DNA from: Leptospira noumeaensis
GTDB taxonomy: Bacteria; Spirochaetota; Leptospiria; Leptospirales; Leptospiraceae
Reading direction: 5' to 3'
Length of the DNA: 64,000 nucleotides
Assembly (NCBI RefSeq): GCF_004770765.1
Contig: NZ_RQFK01000011.1
Span: 372,001-436,000 of the forward strand
The notes under the pieces are model-generated. The model made no database searches and was not told where the DNA came from. It worked only from the letters and a program-made list of their open reading frames with translations. Position numbers and translations under genes: made by a program. The stretch's first letter is position 1, and each line of letters begins with the position of its first letter. Shown here in pieces: positions 39,567 through 50,416 of this stretch.

Positions 39567-42500
39567 TTACGCTGAACGCAGGATTTCCCGGGGTTTGGCC
39601 CCGATTTGCGGTGAAACATAACCCCTCATTTCCATAAGTTCCATAAGCCTTGCCGCTTTGTTGTAACCGATTCTCATCCTTCTTTGTAAGTAACTGGCAC
39701 TGGCCTTTTTTTCGGTCACAACGATATTCCAAGCTTCGTCAAAAAGTTCTTCGTCTTCGTCAGAGGCCATTTCGATATTCGTTTCATCGTCCCAGTTCAT
39801 TTCCACATAGGCTGGAGCCCCTTGTTTTTTGGCCTCTTCCACGATGGATTCAATTTCTTTCTCCTCGATAAAGGGAGCTTGGATCCTTTGGAGGTCACTC
39901 GATGTAGGAGACCTGTATAAAAAGTCCCCTTTCCCAAGAAGGGTCTCGGCTCCACTTGTATCCAGAATGGTTCTAGAGTCTGTTTTTTGAGCCACTTGGA
40001 AGGCCACCCTTGCCGGGCAGTTCGCTTTGATGACCCCGGTGATCACATCTACTGACGGTCTTTGGGTTGCCATCACGAGATGGATTCCGACGGCCCTTGC
40101 TTTTTGGGAAATTCGTTGGATCTGTTCTTCCAAATCCTTTCCAGAAACCATCATAAGGTCGGCAAGCTCGTCTATAAAGATCACAATGTACGGTAGTTTT
40201 TGAAATCCCTTGGCATGGGCATATTCATCCACCTTTTCATTAAAACTTTTGAAATCCCTACTTTTTAACTGAGAGATCATTTGGTAACGACTCTCCATTT
40301 CTTGGATGGCCCAGGAAAGTGCCTTCGTTGCTTTTTTAGGATCGGTGATGACTGGCATGAGTAGATGAGGAATTCCTTCATAAAGAGTCATCTCCACCAT
40401 CTTCGGATCGATCATGATGAATCTCACTTCTTCTGGGGAACGAGTGCAGATTAGGCTTGTGATCATCGCATTGATACTCACCGACTTACCAGAACCCGTG
40501 GTTCCCGCCACAAGTAAGTGAGGAAGTTTGGCGATATCAATCATCACAAGTTTTCCTGAAATATCTTTTCCAATACAGATAGACAAGTCTTTGGCCTTAT
40601 TTTGGAGGATAGTATCTTTTAGAATCTCTGATAAAAATACGTCTTCGCGGATTCGGTTCGGAACCTCAATCCCAATGGACGCCTTACCAGGGATAGGTGC
40701 CACAATCCGAATGTTTTTTACTTCGAGGTAGGCGCGGATTTCATCAGAGAGGGAAACAATCCGGTTCAGTTTGATTCCATTCGGGATGGTGATCTCATAA
40801 CGAGTGATGATGGGCCCTCTTTCTTTGGTGATGACCTTAGACTCAATTCCAAAATGCCCTGTGGACTCTTCGATTTTACGAGAGATCAAATCCAATTCAC
40901 TATCGTTCTTTAAAATATTGGCCACAGGAACTTGGTGGGACACAAGAAGCCTTGGAGAGATATAATACTTTCCTTTTTTTAGTTTTGGTTTGGGAACCAT
41001 GGAACCAAACATCAGTTCCTGTTGTTCTTTTGGTTCTGGCTTCTTTTTCCCAAAATTTCCTGAACTCAAATTGGACTTTAAGAGCGGAGATGCCTCTTCC
41101 ACAGCTAAAGTCTCGAGGGTTTCTTCTTCATACTCTTCGGAACGATAATCCACTTCTTCTTCTGAATCGTCAGACTCGCTACCTTCGCTCGCATCCCAAC
41201 CCGTTTCTTCCACAAGAGACAAACGAACCGATTCCGGAATGGCAATCGCTTCGGATGTTTTTTCATCCTCATCCTCTGCATAAGAAAGAACCATGGATTC
41301 AGATTCCATTTCATCGGATTCTTCTTCTAAATCACTATAGTTTTCATCTTCATACGAAAAGGAAGAAGAGGAATTCGAGGTTTTTAGAATATTGTTTTCA
41401 CCGCCAAAAGAAGATTTAGCAGGATCTAGTTTCGGTAGTTCCAAACTTTCTAATCCCAAAGTCGGATCTAATTTTGGTTTCCATTTGGCTTCAGGAAATT
41501 GGAAAAGGATTTTGGATTCTCTTTCACTCTCGATTTCTTCTAATTCCTCTGCGACTCGCCTGTTGTCCGTTAGCTTGAGACGGGAAATTAAAATTTCATT
41601 TTTTTCAAATTCTGCGAGTGAATCCAGTTTTGATTCTTGTTTTTGGAATCGAAACACTTTGCCCGCTTCATCAAAAAATCCTTCAAAATGAGAAGTATTA
41701 CGATAACGCACAGCCGGTGTTTTTTTAAGGTAAGGATTTTCCTGGAAATGATCGTCTAAACCATTTCTATCCATGGAATTTCTCTCTTCTTGGGAATAGG
41801 AATTAGGATGGGAACTATCTTTTTTCGAACCTGGACTCAGATTTGGATTTCCCGTTTTTCTCTCATCCGCAACCACATTCCAAAAATGATTAGAAAGATC
41901 TTCTTTCGATTCTCCTTCTGTCTGCACGGCAAACCATTGTTTGTTGCGAATTTCTTCATCTGTTGCGCGGCGAGTCGAAACAACAGATTCCAAAAAGGAA
42001 GGTAATCGTAAATGCGGGAGTTCATTTCGTCCTCCCATCATCCGGTAAATTCCATTGGAGTATTTGTTGATGGCAGCAAAGGTAAAAGACCAAGCTCCGT
42101 CCTCGAGCCAGATCACGGCAAAGTATAAGTATAAAAAGAAAACAACAAGGATACGCCCCGTCTCTCCAAAGAGGTACGAAAATACCCATGAGAAAAATTG
42201 CCCGAGGATCCCACCGCTATCTCCCACATGGCCCAGTGGGGTTTCGAGTAAGTTCAAACTAACAGTGGTCGCCACAAGAAAAAGAGGAAAAAATAGAGCT
42301 TTGCCAAGCCTGTCAAAATCGGGATTTCGTAGTGATAGAACCCCTAACATCAAAACAAAACCCGCAAGCAAAAAGGAGGACTTTCCTAAAATATAAAACA
42401 ATGTGAAAGAAATGTAGTGCCCAAGCCTTCCAAACCAATTGAAAAGCGATCCGTCCTCTCCTTCTTGAAACGAAAAGAGAGACAAAAGTAAAAACACACC

Positions 42501-42575
42501 AGAAAATACTAATAGATACGGAAGGAAGTCTTTGCGTGGCAAAGTCCATCCCCATACGGATTTTTTAGGGTCCAT
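39567..42575 (-). CDS. ftsK: DNA translocase FtsK/SpoIIIE
   Basis: The 1002-residue protein has four or five N-terminal membrane spans (about 15-180), a long acidic and Ser-rich linker (about 200-540, with runs such as [20 protein letters not shown]), and the motor. The motor has the alpha domain (about 545-620), Walker A GTTGSGKS near residue 690 and Walker [15 protein letters not shown]. The C-terminal winged-helix gamma domain ([19 protein letters not shown]) that reads KOPS-type sequences is present. The protein pumps the chromosome terminus at division. A terminator precedes it, so its own promoter should be in the 42576-42610 gap. Confidence 0.96.
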   Translation of the reverse strand: MDPKKSVWGWTLPRKDFLPYLLVFSGVFLLLSLFSFQEGEDGSLFNWFGRLGHYISFTLFYILGKSSFLLAGFVLMLGVLSLRNPDFDRLGKALFFPLFLVATTVSLNLLETPLGHVGDSGGILGQFFSWVFSYLFGETGRILVVFFLYLYFAVIWLEDGAWSFTFAAINKYSNGIYRMMGGRNELPHLRLPSFLESVVSTRRATDEEIRNKQWFAVQTEGESKEDLSNHFWNVVADERKTGNPNLSPGSKKDSSHPNSYSQEERNSMDRNGLDDHFQENPYLKKTPAVRYRNTSHFEGFFDEAGKVFRFQKQESKLDSLAEFEKNEILISRLKLTDNRRVAEELEEIESERESKILFQFPEAKWKPKLDPTLGLESLELPKLDPAKSSFGGENNILKTSNSSSSFSYEDENYSDLEEESDEMESESMVLSYAEDEDEKTSEAIAIPESVRLSLVEETGWDASEGSESDDSEEEVDYRSEEYEEETLETLAVEEASPLLKSNLSSGNFGKKKPEPKEQQELMFGSMVPKPKLKKGKYYISPRLLVSHQVPVANILKNDSELDLISRKIEESTGHFGIESKVITKERGPIITRYEITIPNGIKLNRIVSLSDEIRAYLEVKNIRIVAPIPGKASIGIEVPNRIREDVFLSEILKDTILQNKAKDLSICIGKDISGKLVMIDIAKLPHLLVAGTTGSGKSVSINAMITSLICTRSPEEVRFIMIDPKMVEMTLYEGIPHLLMPVITDPKKATKALSWAIQEMESRYQMISQLKSRDFKSFNEKVDEYAHAKGFQKLPYIVIFIDELADLMMVSGKDLEEQIQRISQKARAVGIHLVMATQRPSVDVITGVIKANCPARVAFQVAQKTDSRTILDTSGAETLLGKGDFLYRSPTSSDLQRIQAPFIEEKEIESIVEEAKKQGAPAYVEMNWDDETNIEMASDEDEELFDEAWNIVVTEKKASASYLQRRMRIGYNKAARLMELMEMRGYVSPQIGAKPREILRSA

Positions 42576-42610
42576 ACGGGAAATATCGGAATGTTTTGAG
42601 ACATAGGGAG

Positions 42611-42638
42611 AAAAAAAATGGAAGCCGAAAGGCTTTCC
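42611..42638 (-). terminator. rho-independent terminator of yajQ
   Basis: GGAAGCC-GAAA-GGCTTTCC forms a stem closed by a GNRA tetraloop (42620-42638). Read on the minus strand it is followed by eight T (42611-42618). It lies just past the yajQ stop. Confidence 0.9.
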
Positions 42639-42651
42639 TTAAAGCAAAATT

Positions 42652-43149
42652 CTAACCCTTAAAATTCGTAAAATTGGCGTCAAAATTGAAATTAGCGTTT
42701 CGGATCGCCGCCATTACCTCTTGCAAATCATCCTTTTTTTTGCCCACAACCCGAACCGATTCCCCTTGGATGGTGGCCTGAACCTTTAGTTTTTGGTCTT
42801 TGATGAGAGTGGTGATTTGTTTGGTTTGTTCTTTGTCCAAACCATTCTGGATTTTTACTTTTTGGCGCACCGTTTGGCCCGTAGCTGATTCAATTTTGGA
42901 GTCAAAATCAAAAGCCTTTAGACTAATTCCTCTTTTTGCCATTTTGGTCGTTAGGACATCAATCACTTGTTTGAGTTTGATATCATTTTCAGAAGTCAAA
43001 ACCAAACTATCTTCTGTGAGTTTGATTTCGGAGTTGGATCCTTTAAAATCAAACCTGGTTTGGATTTCTGTCATTGCCTGGGCCACGGCGTTTTGTAATT
43101 CTGGTCTTTCGATTTTTGATACAATGTCAAATGATGGATCTTGTGCCAT
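42652..43149 (-). CDS. yajQ: YajQ family nucleotide-binding protein
   Basis: The 165-residue protein shows the family start PSFDIVSKIERPELQNAV, FDFKGSNSEIKL, KAFDFDSKIESATGQTVRQ and the end FTNFKG. Members bind nucleotides, and in Xanthomonas one binds cyclic di-GMP. It follows alaS by 30 bases on the same strand and is closed by a strong terminator, so alaS-yajQ form the end of a transcription unit. Confidence 0.95.
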   Translation of the reverse strand: MAQDPSFDIVSKIERPELQNAVAQAMTEIQTRFDFKGSNSEIKLTEDSLVLTSENDIKLKQVIDVLTTKMAKRGISLKAFDFDSKIESATGQTVRQKVKIQNGLDKEQTKQITTLIKDQKLKVQATIQGESVRVVGKKKDDLQEVMAAIRNANFNFDANFTNFKG

Positions 43150-43179
43150 ATTCTATTCCCTTCTTAGTTTAAATCTCTT

Positions 43180-45939
43180 TTATCCTAATTTCTTTTTGGA
43201 AAGTTCCAAGGCAAATTCCAAAGCGGCTCCCAGGCTCTCTGGTTTTTTACCACCACCCTGTGCCATATCGGGCCTTCCCCCACCCTTTCCATCTAACATC
43301 ACCAAGGTTTCTTTTAATAGATCCCCACAGTGGATTCCTCTTTCGTTTAGAACTTTGTTACACATAAAAACGAGGGTGCTGGCATCCCCTTCACTTGTTC
43401 CAAACAAACAAAGGATTTCTGGTTCTTTGGCTTTCAAACTATCAGCCAAATCTTTCAGTGATTTGGCATCCACAGCTTCAAAAACTTCTGTAACCACTTT
43501 TCCCTTAGAAAAGGAATGTGCCTTTTGCAAGAGTCCATCCACAAGTTCTGGATTCATTTGAAAACTCAATTGTTCCTTTTTCTTTTTGGCTTTAAAAAGG
43601 GCACTAGACTTTTCTTCGAGTTCCGTCTCCAAACTCTCGCGAAGTTTTCGCAAGTGTTCTACAGCGGCATTCCCTTCTTTTGCAAATAAACTTTGTAAGT
43701 CTTCGGGAGCCGGAACAACACTTGTGATTCCAAATTCTTTTAAATCACCGAAGGTTTCTTTCGCAGATAAGTTATGTGTTTCTACTTTCGCGGCCAAAGT
43801 TTGAAACTGGGATAAAAAATATTCCACAACGGAATCACCACAAATGGCTTCTACTCTTCGGTTACCCGCACCCGGGCTTCCTTCTTTGATGATGGCAAAG
43901 TATCCAATTTCTTTTGTGTTCGATACATGAGTTCCCCCACAAAATTCTTTGGACTTATCACCCATAGAAATCACTCGAACCAAACTTCCATACTTCTCAT
44001 CAAACATGGACAAGGCGCCCGATTGTTTAGCGGCATTGATATCCAAAACTTCCGTTTTTACTGGAATGTTTGCATTCACTGCTTCATTCACATCTTTTTC
44101 GATGGAGATAATTTCTTCATCACTGAGTGCTTTGGGATGTGAAAAATCAAATCGTAAATAATCAGAAGAAACAATGGAACCTTTTTGTGCCACATGGGTT
44201 CCTAAAATCCGACGCAGGGCCCCATTTAACAAGTGTGTTCCGGAGTGGTGGTTTGCGAGATTTTGTCTACGAGTGGTATCAATCTCTGCTTCAATGGTTT
44301 CCCCGACAGAGATTTTTCCTTTAAGAATCATTCCTAGATGTAAAAAGGTTTCGTTTTCTTTTTGAGTGTCTTGGACTTGGAATTGGAAACCTTCTTTTTT
44401 GAGATATCCCCAGTCTCCCACCTGACCACCGCCCTCTGCATAAAAAGGTGTTTTGTCGAGAACGACAACTGCTTCCGATCCTTGGTTTGCCTCAGTTACG
44501 GACTTTCCTTCCACAAAAAGATAAATTACTTTTGCCTGAGATTTAGTGTCTGTATAACCCAAAAACTCTGTTTTGAGTTCGGAGCTTGCACTAAGACCTG
44601 TGAGGTATTGGACTTTTTTGCCTTTCCAACTAGCTCGCGATAGGTCACGGTCTTTTTCGAGTTCGACTTCAAATCCTTTGTCATCAAAACCAAATCCCCG
44701 GTCTTCCACAAGTTCCTTGGTCATCTCACGAGGAAACCCGTAAGTGGAATACAATCGAAACCCTTCTTTCCCGGTAACAACCATTTGGTTATTTTCCTTT
44801 AAATGTCCGAGGAGTGATTCCAATTCTTCTAGTCCCACTTCTAAAGTATGTAAGAAAAGTTCTTCTTCCTTTTTTAAAATGGATTCGATATCTTTTGCTT
44901 TGTCTTTTAGTTCTGGGTAACGAACCGAATATAAATCGCGGAGTGTCGCAATCAGTTTGTACAAAAACGGTTCATGGATTCCTAGTTTTCTTGCAAATAA
45001 CGAAGCCCTACGGATGAGCCTACGAATCACGTATCCACGTCCTGTGCGGTCAGGATAAATTCCATCCCCTAACGAAAAAAATACAGAGCGGGAATGGTCA
45101 GTAATCACACGAAAGGATTGTTTTGTCGATTCGTCGTAAGTAATCCCTGAGAGTTCTTCAATCTTACGAATGATGGATTTTAATTCGTCCGTATCATAAA
45201 CAGAGTCCACCTCTTGGAGTAACATAGCCACTCGTTCGAGTCCTGAACCAGTATCAATTCCCGTTTGTTTCAAAGGAAGGAGTTCTCCGGAAACTGTTTG
45301 GTTGAATTGGTTGAATACTAAATTCCAATATTCTAAATAACGATCACAATCACAACCAGGTTTACAATCTGGATTGTTTCCACAATTCGGGCCCCCTTTT
45401 TCTGGGCCTCTGTCTAAATACAATTCCGAACATGGACCACAAGCCCCACTGTCTCCAGCAGGCCCCCAAAAATTATCCTTTTTTCCTAGGCGTACAATTC
45501 GTTCTTCAGGAATTCCAGCTTCCATCCAAATCTTTTTTGCTTCATCATCATCTAAGTAAATCGTCACCCAGATTTTTTCTTTTGGGATATGTAAATGGTT
45601 TAATGAAAAATCTAACGCGTATTCGATGGCTTCTTTTTTAAAATAATCGCCAAAGGAAAAATTTCCAAGCATTTCAAAAAAAGTACAATGTCTTTCTGTT
45701 TTACCCACGACTTCCAAATCTGTCGTACGAACACATTTTTGAACCGAAGCGGCGCGTGTGTATGGCAACTCCACGGCTCCCGTAAACAAAGGTTTGAACT
45801 GAACCATTCCCGCTGTAGTGAATAAAAGAGTGGGATCTCCCTTGGGGATGAGGCTTGAGGAAGGCACAATGGTATGGCCTTTTCCTTTAAAGTAACTAGT
45901 ATACAACTCGGCAATTTCGCGGACAGTTTTCGACATCAT
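43180..45939 (-). CDS. alaS: alanyl-tRNA synthetase
   Basis: The 919-residue enzyme charges tRNA-Ala. Catalytic core blocks are intact: [41 protein letters not shown] and [18 protein letters not shown]. The editing domain has [17 protein letters not shown] near residue 563 and [13 protein letters not shown] near 666. The C-terminal C-Ala domain ends with [17 protein letters not shown]. The ATG at 45939 is followed by a second Met; either may be used. The upstream MFS gene ends 49 bases away. Confidence 0.97.
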   Translation of the reverse strand: MMSKTVREIAELYTSYFKGKGHTIVPSSSLIPKGDPTLLFTTAGMVQFKPLFTGAVELPYTRAASVQKCVRTTDLEVVGKTERHCTFFEMLGNFSFGDYFKKEAIEYALDFSLNHLHIPKEKIWVTIYLDDDEAKKIWMEAGIPEERIVRLGKKDNFWGPAGDSGACGPCSELYLDRGPEKGGPNCGNNPDCKPGCDCDRYLEYWNLVFNQFNQTVSGELLPLKQTGIDTGSGLERVAMLLQEVDSVYDTDELKSIIRKIEELSGITYDESTKQSFRVITDHSRSVFFSLGDGIYPDRTGRGYVIRRLIRRASLFARKLGIHEPFLYKLIATLRDLYSVRYPELKDKAKDIESILKKEEELFLHTLEVGLEELESLLGHLKENNQMVVTGKEGFRLYSTYGFPREMTKELVEDRGFGFDDKGFEVELEKDRDLSRASWKGKKVQYLTGLSASSELKTEFLGYTDTKSQAKVIYLFVEGKSVTEANQGSEAVVVLDKTPFYAEGGGQVGDWGYLKKEGFQFQVQDTQKENETFLHLGMILKGKISVGETIEAEIDTTRRQNLANHHSGTHLLNGALRRILGTHVAQKGSIVSSDYLRFDFSHPKALSDEEIISIEKDVNEAVNANIPVKTEVLDINAAKQSGALSMFDEKYGSLVRVISMGDKSKEFCGGTHVSNTKEIGYFAIIKEGSPGAGNRRVEAICGDSVVEYFLSQFQTLAAKVETHNLSAKETFGDLKEFGITSVVPAPEDLQSLFAKEGNAAVEHLRKLRESLETELEEKSSALFKAKKKKEQLSFQMNPELVDGLLQKAHSFSKGKVVTEVFEAVDAKSLKDLADSLKAKEPEILCLFGTSEGDASTLVFMCNKVLNERGIHCGDLLKETLVMLDGKGGGRPDMAQGGGKKPESLGAALEFALELSKKKLG

Positions 45940-45988
45940 ACACTTACAGCGAAATCGGGTTTGCCTCCTAGGGCAAGGAAATTAGAAG

Positions 45989-47194
45989 TTAACTCTGCCG
46001 TAATTCTTTGTATTGGAAAAAAGAAATGAAGGCAAAACAGAGAAAGATCCCACCGAAAATTCCGAAAGTCAACTGCGAACCGATGCTGTCCGCAAGGAGA
46101 GCTGCCAGAAAACCAGAGACCGCCGGTGTGAATTGGAAACAGACCGTATAGAGAGAAAGGATTCTCCCGCGAATTCCATCCTCAGCCCGTTTTTGCAAAA
46201 TGGCCGGAAGTAGGCTCGAGAGAACTCCCCCCGACACTCCAAAACAAAATAAAAACAAGGAAGTGGCTTCCGGTTTTCCAAAAGGAACAAAACCCAAAAA
46301 GAAAAACGAAGAGAGAGAAAATACAATCAGTAACACGAGGCCCTTTCTTTCCAAATGATGGAAAAGAATGGTGAGAACCCCACCGAGAAATAACCCAGGC
46401 CCTAAAAAGACAAGCACCGTTCCCCGTGCCAGTTCACCGAGTCCCAGTTCATTCCGCACATATTTTGGAAGGATGACTTGGATGGGTCCAAGGGCAAGCA
46501 TACTGAGAATTGCCATGTACATCACTTGCCTAGAAACTGGATCTGTTTTCAAAAAATCCAAAATTGTTTTTAAATTGGATGTAAGGGATGGAAAACTCGT
46601 GGTTTTAGTTTCGGAACCCAAGGATTTTATTTTTCCATTCGGATTCGAATCCCGTAACAAGGTAAAGGCGATCATCGATAAAAAATGAAAACCCGCCAAA
46701 ACAAAAAATAAAGTAGAATAAGTATTTCCTTCCCGAAACCAACCCACAGCAAGCGGACTCATCCCAAAGGCAAAAATCAAAAGTAAGTTTCCAGCAATGG
46801 TATGAAAAACAAGTCGATGCGATTCCATCACTTCACGTAAAATGGCCATCCTACCGGGAAGAACGGTTGTCATTCCAATCCCATTCACAAAAGCCAAAGG
46901 TAATAGTAAAAACGGGTGGGTTAAAAAAACCTCAGTCAAGGCAGCTAACAAAAAACAAGCGATAAAAAGAAAAAACTGAAAACTAACAACTACCCATTTT
47001 TTAGAATAACGATCGAGTAAGTATCCAGTGTATAAAAAGAATATAGGAAATGGCAAAAATAGAAAAAAGAAAACAATCCCCGAGAAACCTTTTACGGCAT
47101 CCAAGGTTTGGCAAAAAATAACAATCGAATATAAAAAACAACTGCTAGCAAAGGTACCAATCGCGAAGGCAAAATAAAAAATGAAAGTGTTCAA
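45989..47194 (-). CDS. major facilitator superfamily transporter
   Basis: The 401-residue protein has about 12 membrane spans. The MFS A-type motif appears as GYLLDRYSKKWVVVS between spans 2 and 3, and a related GVLTILFHHLERKGLVLL lies after span 8. It resembles drug/proton efflux members but no substrate motif is visible. It lies downstream of the rpsI terminator and 49 bases before alaS. Confidence 0.85.
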   Translation of the reverse strand: MNTFIFYFAFAIGTFASSCFLYSIVIFCQTLDAVKGFSGIVFFFLFLPFPIFFLYTGYLLDRYSKKWVVVSFQFFLFIACFLLAALTEVFLTHPFLLLPLAFVNGIGMTTVLPGRMAILREVMESHRLVFHTIAGNLLLIFAFGMSPLAVGWFREGNTYSTLFFVLAGFHFLSMIAFTLLRDSNPNGKIKSLGSETKTTSFPSLTSNLKTILDFLKTDPVSRQVMYMAILSMLALGPIQVILPKYVRNELGLGELARGTVLVFLGPGLFLGGVLTILFHHLERKGLVLLIVFSLSSFFFLGFVPFGKPEATSLFLFCFGVSGGVLSSLLPAILQKRAEDGIRGRILSLYTVCFQFTPAVSGFLAALLADSIGSQLTFGIFGGIFLCFAFISFFQYKELRQS

Positions 47195-47208
47195 ATGGAT
47201 ACCTACCT

Positions 47209-47236
47209 AAAAAAAAAGCCTCCCGTAGGAGGCTTT
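47209..47236 (-). terminator. terminator of the rplM-rpsI operon
   Basis: AAAGCCTCC (47215-47223) and GGAGGCTTT (47228-47236) form a 9-bp stem with the loop CGTA. On the minus strand the stem is followed by a run of T (47209-47217). It lies 29 bases past the rpsI stop. Confidence 0.93.
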
Positions 47237-47264
47237 GGTTCGGAAAAAAAAGAGGATTTTCCGA

Positions 47265-47660
47265 TTAACGTTTTGAGAACTGAGTTCCTCGACGAGCTTT
47301 GCGTAGACCGTATTTTTTACGTTCCACCATACGGCTATCTCGAGTGAGAAAACCCTCTTTTTTCAAAGTAGGTTTTAAAGACTCATTGAAAGCCACTAGT
47401 GCGCGAGCTACAGCATGACGGATCGCTCCGACTTGACCAACAACTCCACCACCAGTTACATTGAGTGCAATGTCATACTTGTCACGAGCTTCTAAAACAA
47501 GAAGAGGCTCGAGAGCACGGCGAACAAGGTGTTCACCGTTTTTGATGTAATCATTTACATCTTTGTGGTTTACTGTGATTTTACCAGTTCCAGATGCGAT
47601 TTTTGCACGTGCAACGGATGTTTTGCGTCGGCCTACTGCCCAAACTGCTTTTTGCGCCAT
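47265..47660 (-). CDS. rpsI: 30S ribosomal protein S9
   Basis: The 131-residue protein has the [12 protein letters not shown] start, the [21 protein letters not shown] core and the basic end [23 protein letters not shown] that reaches the P-site tRNA. The last two residues KR are as in most bacteria. It is one base downstream of rplM, the usual pair. Confidence 0.98.
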   Translation of the reverse strand: MAQKAVWAVGRRKTSVARAKIASGTGKITVNHKDVNDYIKNGEHLVRRALEPLLVLEARDKYDIALNVTGGGVVGQVGAIRHAVARALVAFNESLKPTLKKEGFLTRDSRMVERKKYGLRKARRGTQFSKR

Positions 47661-47661
47661 A

Positions 47662-48114
47662 TTATTTCAACTCCAGTTTTAGGGGCTTTTGAGCTCCCAA
47701 GTTGTGGTCATTACCAGCAAACACGCGGCAATTTCTCAACATTTGATCACCTAACTTAGATTTAGGTAACATTCCTTTGACTGCTTCCATGATCACTCTT
47801 TCCGGATTCTCTTGAATGAGTTTGTGGAACGCGATGGCAGTCATACCACCTGGGTAACGTGAGTGGTGGTAGTAAATTTTTTGTTCTCTTTTGCGACCTG
47901 TTACAGCCACTTTAGATGCATTAACGATAATGATATTATCACCACAGTCCTGGTTAGGAGTGAAGGTAGATTTGTGTTTTCCGCGAAGTCGGGAAGCTAC
48001 TTGACTTGCCAATCTTCCGAGAGTCTTATCAGTTGCGTCCACAACAAACCACTGTTTTTGTACGGCTTCTTTTGCGATAGAAGGGGTCTTGTGGGCTTTA
48101 GACAATAGTTCCAT
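47662..48114 (-). CDS. rplM: 50S ribosomal protein L13
   Basis: Starting at the ATG at 48114 the protein has 150 residues, close to the usual 142-150, and begins with [12 protein letters not shown] before the conserved [23 protein letters not shown] at 48159 would give 165 residues but no family match in the addition. Blocks: [32 protein letters not shown] and [21 protein letters not shown] at 48207-48212 on the minus strand could be its -10, with no good -35. Confidence 0.96.
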   Translation of the reverse strand: MELLSKAHKTPSIAKEAVQKQWFVVDATDKTLGRLASQVASRLRGKHKSTFTPNQDCGDNIIIVNASKVAVTGRKREQKIYYHHSRYPGGMTAIAFHKLIQENPERVIMEAVKGMLPKSKLGDQMLRNCRVFAGNDHNLGAQKPLKLELK

Positions 48115-48191
48115 AAGTACGAGATTTTCCTCTTTTATGTCAGGATTTTCGGTTTTCACACCGGGTCAAACAAATTTATTGGAATCTAACT

Positions 48192-49100
48192 TTGAAAGAA
48201 TCCGAAATTATACGCACTTTGTTTGGAACCACTCCTCCTCCAGAGGATGATTGTTACTTTTTGGCCCCAGACCGACTGGTCACCACGGACTCTTTGTCAG
48301 AAGGCACTCACTTCCTCCACGAATGGTCAAAAGCTCCCGTTTTGGCCAGAAAACTCGTCGAAGTGAATGTTTCTGACATCATCGCCTCTGGTGGGAAACC
48401 GAAGGAATGTTTTTTAAACCTGGGATTATCTCCCCTCTCCAGCCAGAAAGAATGGGTTCGCAGTTTTTCCAAAGAATTACGGAAATCCTTAGACCAATAT
48501 GGGATGAAACTAGCAGGAGGCGATACCTTTTCTGCCTCCAAAACCCAACTCACCCTAACCGTTGTGGGAACTGTGGGAAAACCATGGTTACGCTCCGGGG
48601 GAAAACCAGGAGACTATCTCTATGTCACAGGATCTCTCGGACAAAGCCAATTAGGTTTTCTTTCTTTGAAGAAAAAATCAAAAGATAAAAAATTTAAAAG
48701 TGCAATAGAACGCCACCTATCACCCATCTCGCGTTACATGACATCTTTATCATTACATAAATTTAAAATCCATGCCTGTATGGACATTACAGATGGACTC
48801 ATCCAAGATGGGGAAAGGTTAGCATTGGCTTCCCGCGCTCGCTTAAAAATTCAAATGGAATCACTTCCCTTCGATCCATTGGCATTGGAAACTCTTGGAT
48901 TCGATTTGTGTTTGGGTTCTGGTGAAGAATTAGAACTTTTGTTTTTATCTCCAGAGATTTTACCAACAGAACTAGCAGGAGTTCCTGTCACTATGGTAGG
49001 AAGATTGGAGAAAGGAAAACCTGGAGTTCAGTTTTTAAAAAATGGAAAGACCTACCTTCCTAAAACGAAGGGGTTTCTTCATTTCTCAGAAGAAACATAA
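48192..49100 (+). CDS. thiL: thiamine-monophosphate kinase
   Basis: The 302-residue enzyme makes thiamine diphosphate from the monophosphate. Family blocks: PPPEDDCYFL with metal Asp, VTTDSLSEGTHFLHEW, VNVSDIIASGGKPKECFLNLG, GGDTFSASKTQLTL, and MDITDGLIQD. The start is TTG at 48192. The stop overlaps the response-regulator hybrid on the other strand by 22 bases. No thi operon genes or TPP riboswitch are nearby. Confidence 0.94.
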   Translation: MKESEIIRTLFGTTPPPEDDCYFLAPDRLVTTDSLSEGTHFLHEWSKAPVLARKLVEVNVSDIIASGGKPKECFLNLGLSPLSSQKEWVRSFSKELRKSLDQYGMKLAGGDTFSASKTQLTLTVVGTVGKPWLRSGGKPGDYLYVTGSLGQSQLGFLSLKKKSKDKKFKSAIERHLSPISRYMTSLSLHKFKIHACMDITDGLIQDGERLALASRARLKIQMESLPFDPLALETLGFDLCLGSGEELELLFLSPEILPTELAGVPVTMVGRLEKGKPGVQFLKNGKTYLPKTKGFLHFSEET

Positions 49101-50344
49101 GGAAAAGTGGCTTTGAACTCAACCTTAGGAGTCACTACATCTCCCAAGTGATCGAGAATATTCCGAACAATGATATGGCCACCAAACTTAAGTATGGTTT
49201 CTTTTACAAGGGAGAGGCCGATTCCAAAATCTAGAGATCCATACTTTTCATATAGGTTTTTTGTCAGACGAAAAAATGGTTCAAATACTAAATCCAAATA
49301 TTCGTTAGGTATCCCCTGCTCTGTTTTTGATTCTCCAGCAACGGAGTTAATCACAGAAATTGATACAGACTCTGAGTCGGATTGGAAAAAAAGAAAGATA
49401 GAACCGGTCTCGGGAGAAAACTTCATCGCATTCAAAAGTAATTCAAAAAAAGTTTTTCGAAAGTATTCTTTATCCCAAATGATAAATTTCGAATCCAAAT
49501 ATTTATCTTCCAATTTTCCTAATTGGATTTTTTGATTTTTTATTTTTAAAAGAGAATCCATTTCGGAAACGAGCGTATTGATTTCCGCGAGAAATTCCCG
49601 AAGACTCACCTTTCTGGATTCCACCCGACCAAAAATTACATTTTCGATTTCTGTAAACGTTTGTAAGACTTTTTTCGCATAACTTGCATTCTCTTCTAAA
49701 ATTTCTAAGATTTCTTTTTGAAGAATATAATCTCCCTCTTTGGTTTTTGTCATTCCTTTGATGATGTCAATGATCTGAACAAGGATCCCAAACCCTGCCC
49801 CTTGGGACAAACTGGCTCGCAAAACATGAAATAGATTTTTATGTAATTCTTTGCTATCGAACTCACCTTTCTCTAGGGATTGATTTTTGAAACTATACCA
49901 ATCGAGTAACTTTTCGAGCGAGATGATTTTTTCTTTTTCAAAAACTGTCTTTTGGTAGTCCATTTCCTGTTTGGAAAGGTGGTATTGGATTTTTTTAGAT
50001 AATTCTTTTGGGGAGATGGGTTTGATACAATAATCCTGCACATTTTCTCTCATCACATCGATGATGGACTGGCTGTCTTCTGCGGCAGAAACAACAATGA
50101 TGGGAATATTGGGATTTGTTTTACGGACTTCTAAAATTAACTCTTTGCCTGTCCCATCCGGTAAAACTAAATCTGTGACAATCAAATCTATGGAACTAAA
50201 TCCATCTTCTCTGTAGGTTTCTAAGGTAGGTTTTAGGCCTGAAAACTGGATGATCTCAAATCCACTTTTACGCAGGGAACTAGCGTATAAAAGTGCTGTT
50301 GTCGGATCGTCTTCGATGATTAAAATGTTTGGTTTTTGTTTCAT
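49079..50344 (-). CDS. receiver domain-histidine kinase-like hybrid, cytoplasmic
   Basis: The protein of about 421 residues reverses the usual order: a receiver domain is first (about 4-120; acidic IEDD, phospho-acceptor Asp in IVTDLVLPDG, Lys in CIKPIS), then a helical linker with a possible phospho-accepting His in LFHVLRASLS, and a HATPase_c domain at the end (N-box ELLLNAMKFS, G2-like FGIGLSLVKETI). I start at ATG 50344, two codons after an in-frame TTG. No membrane span is present, so it should be a soluble signalling protein responding to another kinase. It converges on thiL with a 22-base overlap. Confidence 0.85.
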   Translation of the reverse strand: MKQKPNILIIEDDPTTALLYASSLRKSGFEIIQFSGLKPTLETYREDGFSSIDLIVTDLVLPDGTGKELILEVRKTNPNIPIIVVSAAEDSQSIIDVMRENVQDYCIKPISPKELSKKIQYHLSKQEMDYQKTVFEKEKIISLEKLLDWYSFKNQSLEKGEFDSKELHKNLFHVLRASLSQGAGFGILVQIIDIIKGMTKTKEGDYILQKEILEILEENASYAKKVLQTFTEIENVIFGRVESRKVSLREFLAEINTLVSEMDSLLKIKNQKIQLGKLEDKYLDSKFIIWDKEYFRKTFFELLLNAMKFSPETGSIFLFFQSDSESVSISVINSVAGESKTEQGIPNEYLDLVFEPFFRLTKNLYEKYGSLDFGIGLSLVKETILKFGGHIIVRNILDHLGDVVTPKVEFKATFPYVSSEK

Positions 50345-50416
50345 ACCCAAAGTGCCCTCGCCTAATTCGACGAGGACTATGAAGTGAATCTAACGAAAAA
50401 CTAAAAGGAACAGTTG

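Noticed and set aside
42800..43561. 253-codon open frame on the plus strand over yajQ and alaS
   Set aside because: It lies antisense to two certain genes (yajQ and alaS) and its translation shows no family features or ribosome binding site.
48207..48212. TATAAT upstream of rplM as a promoter
   Set aside because: No acceptable -35 at 16-18 bases; kept only as a remark in the rplM entry.
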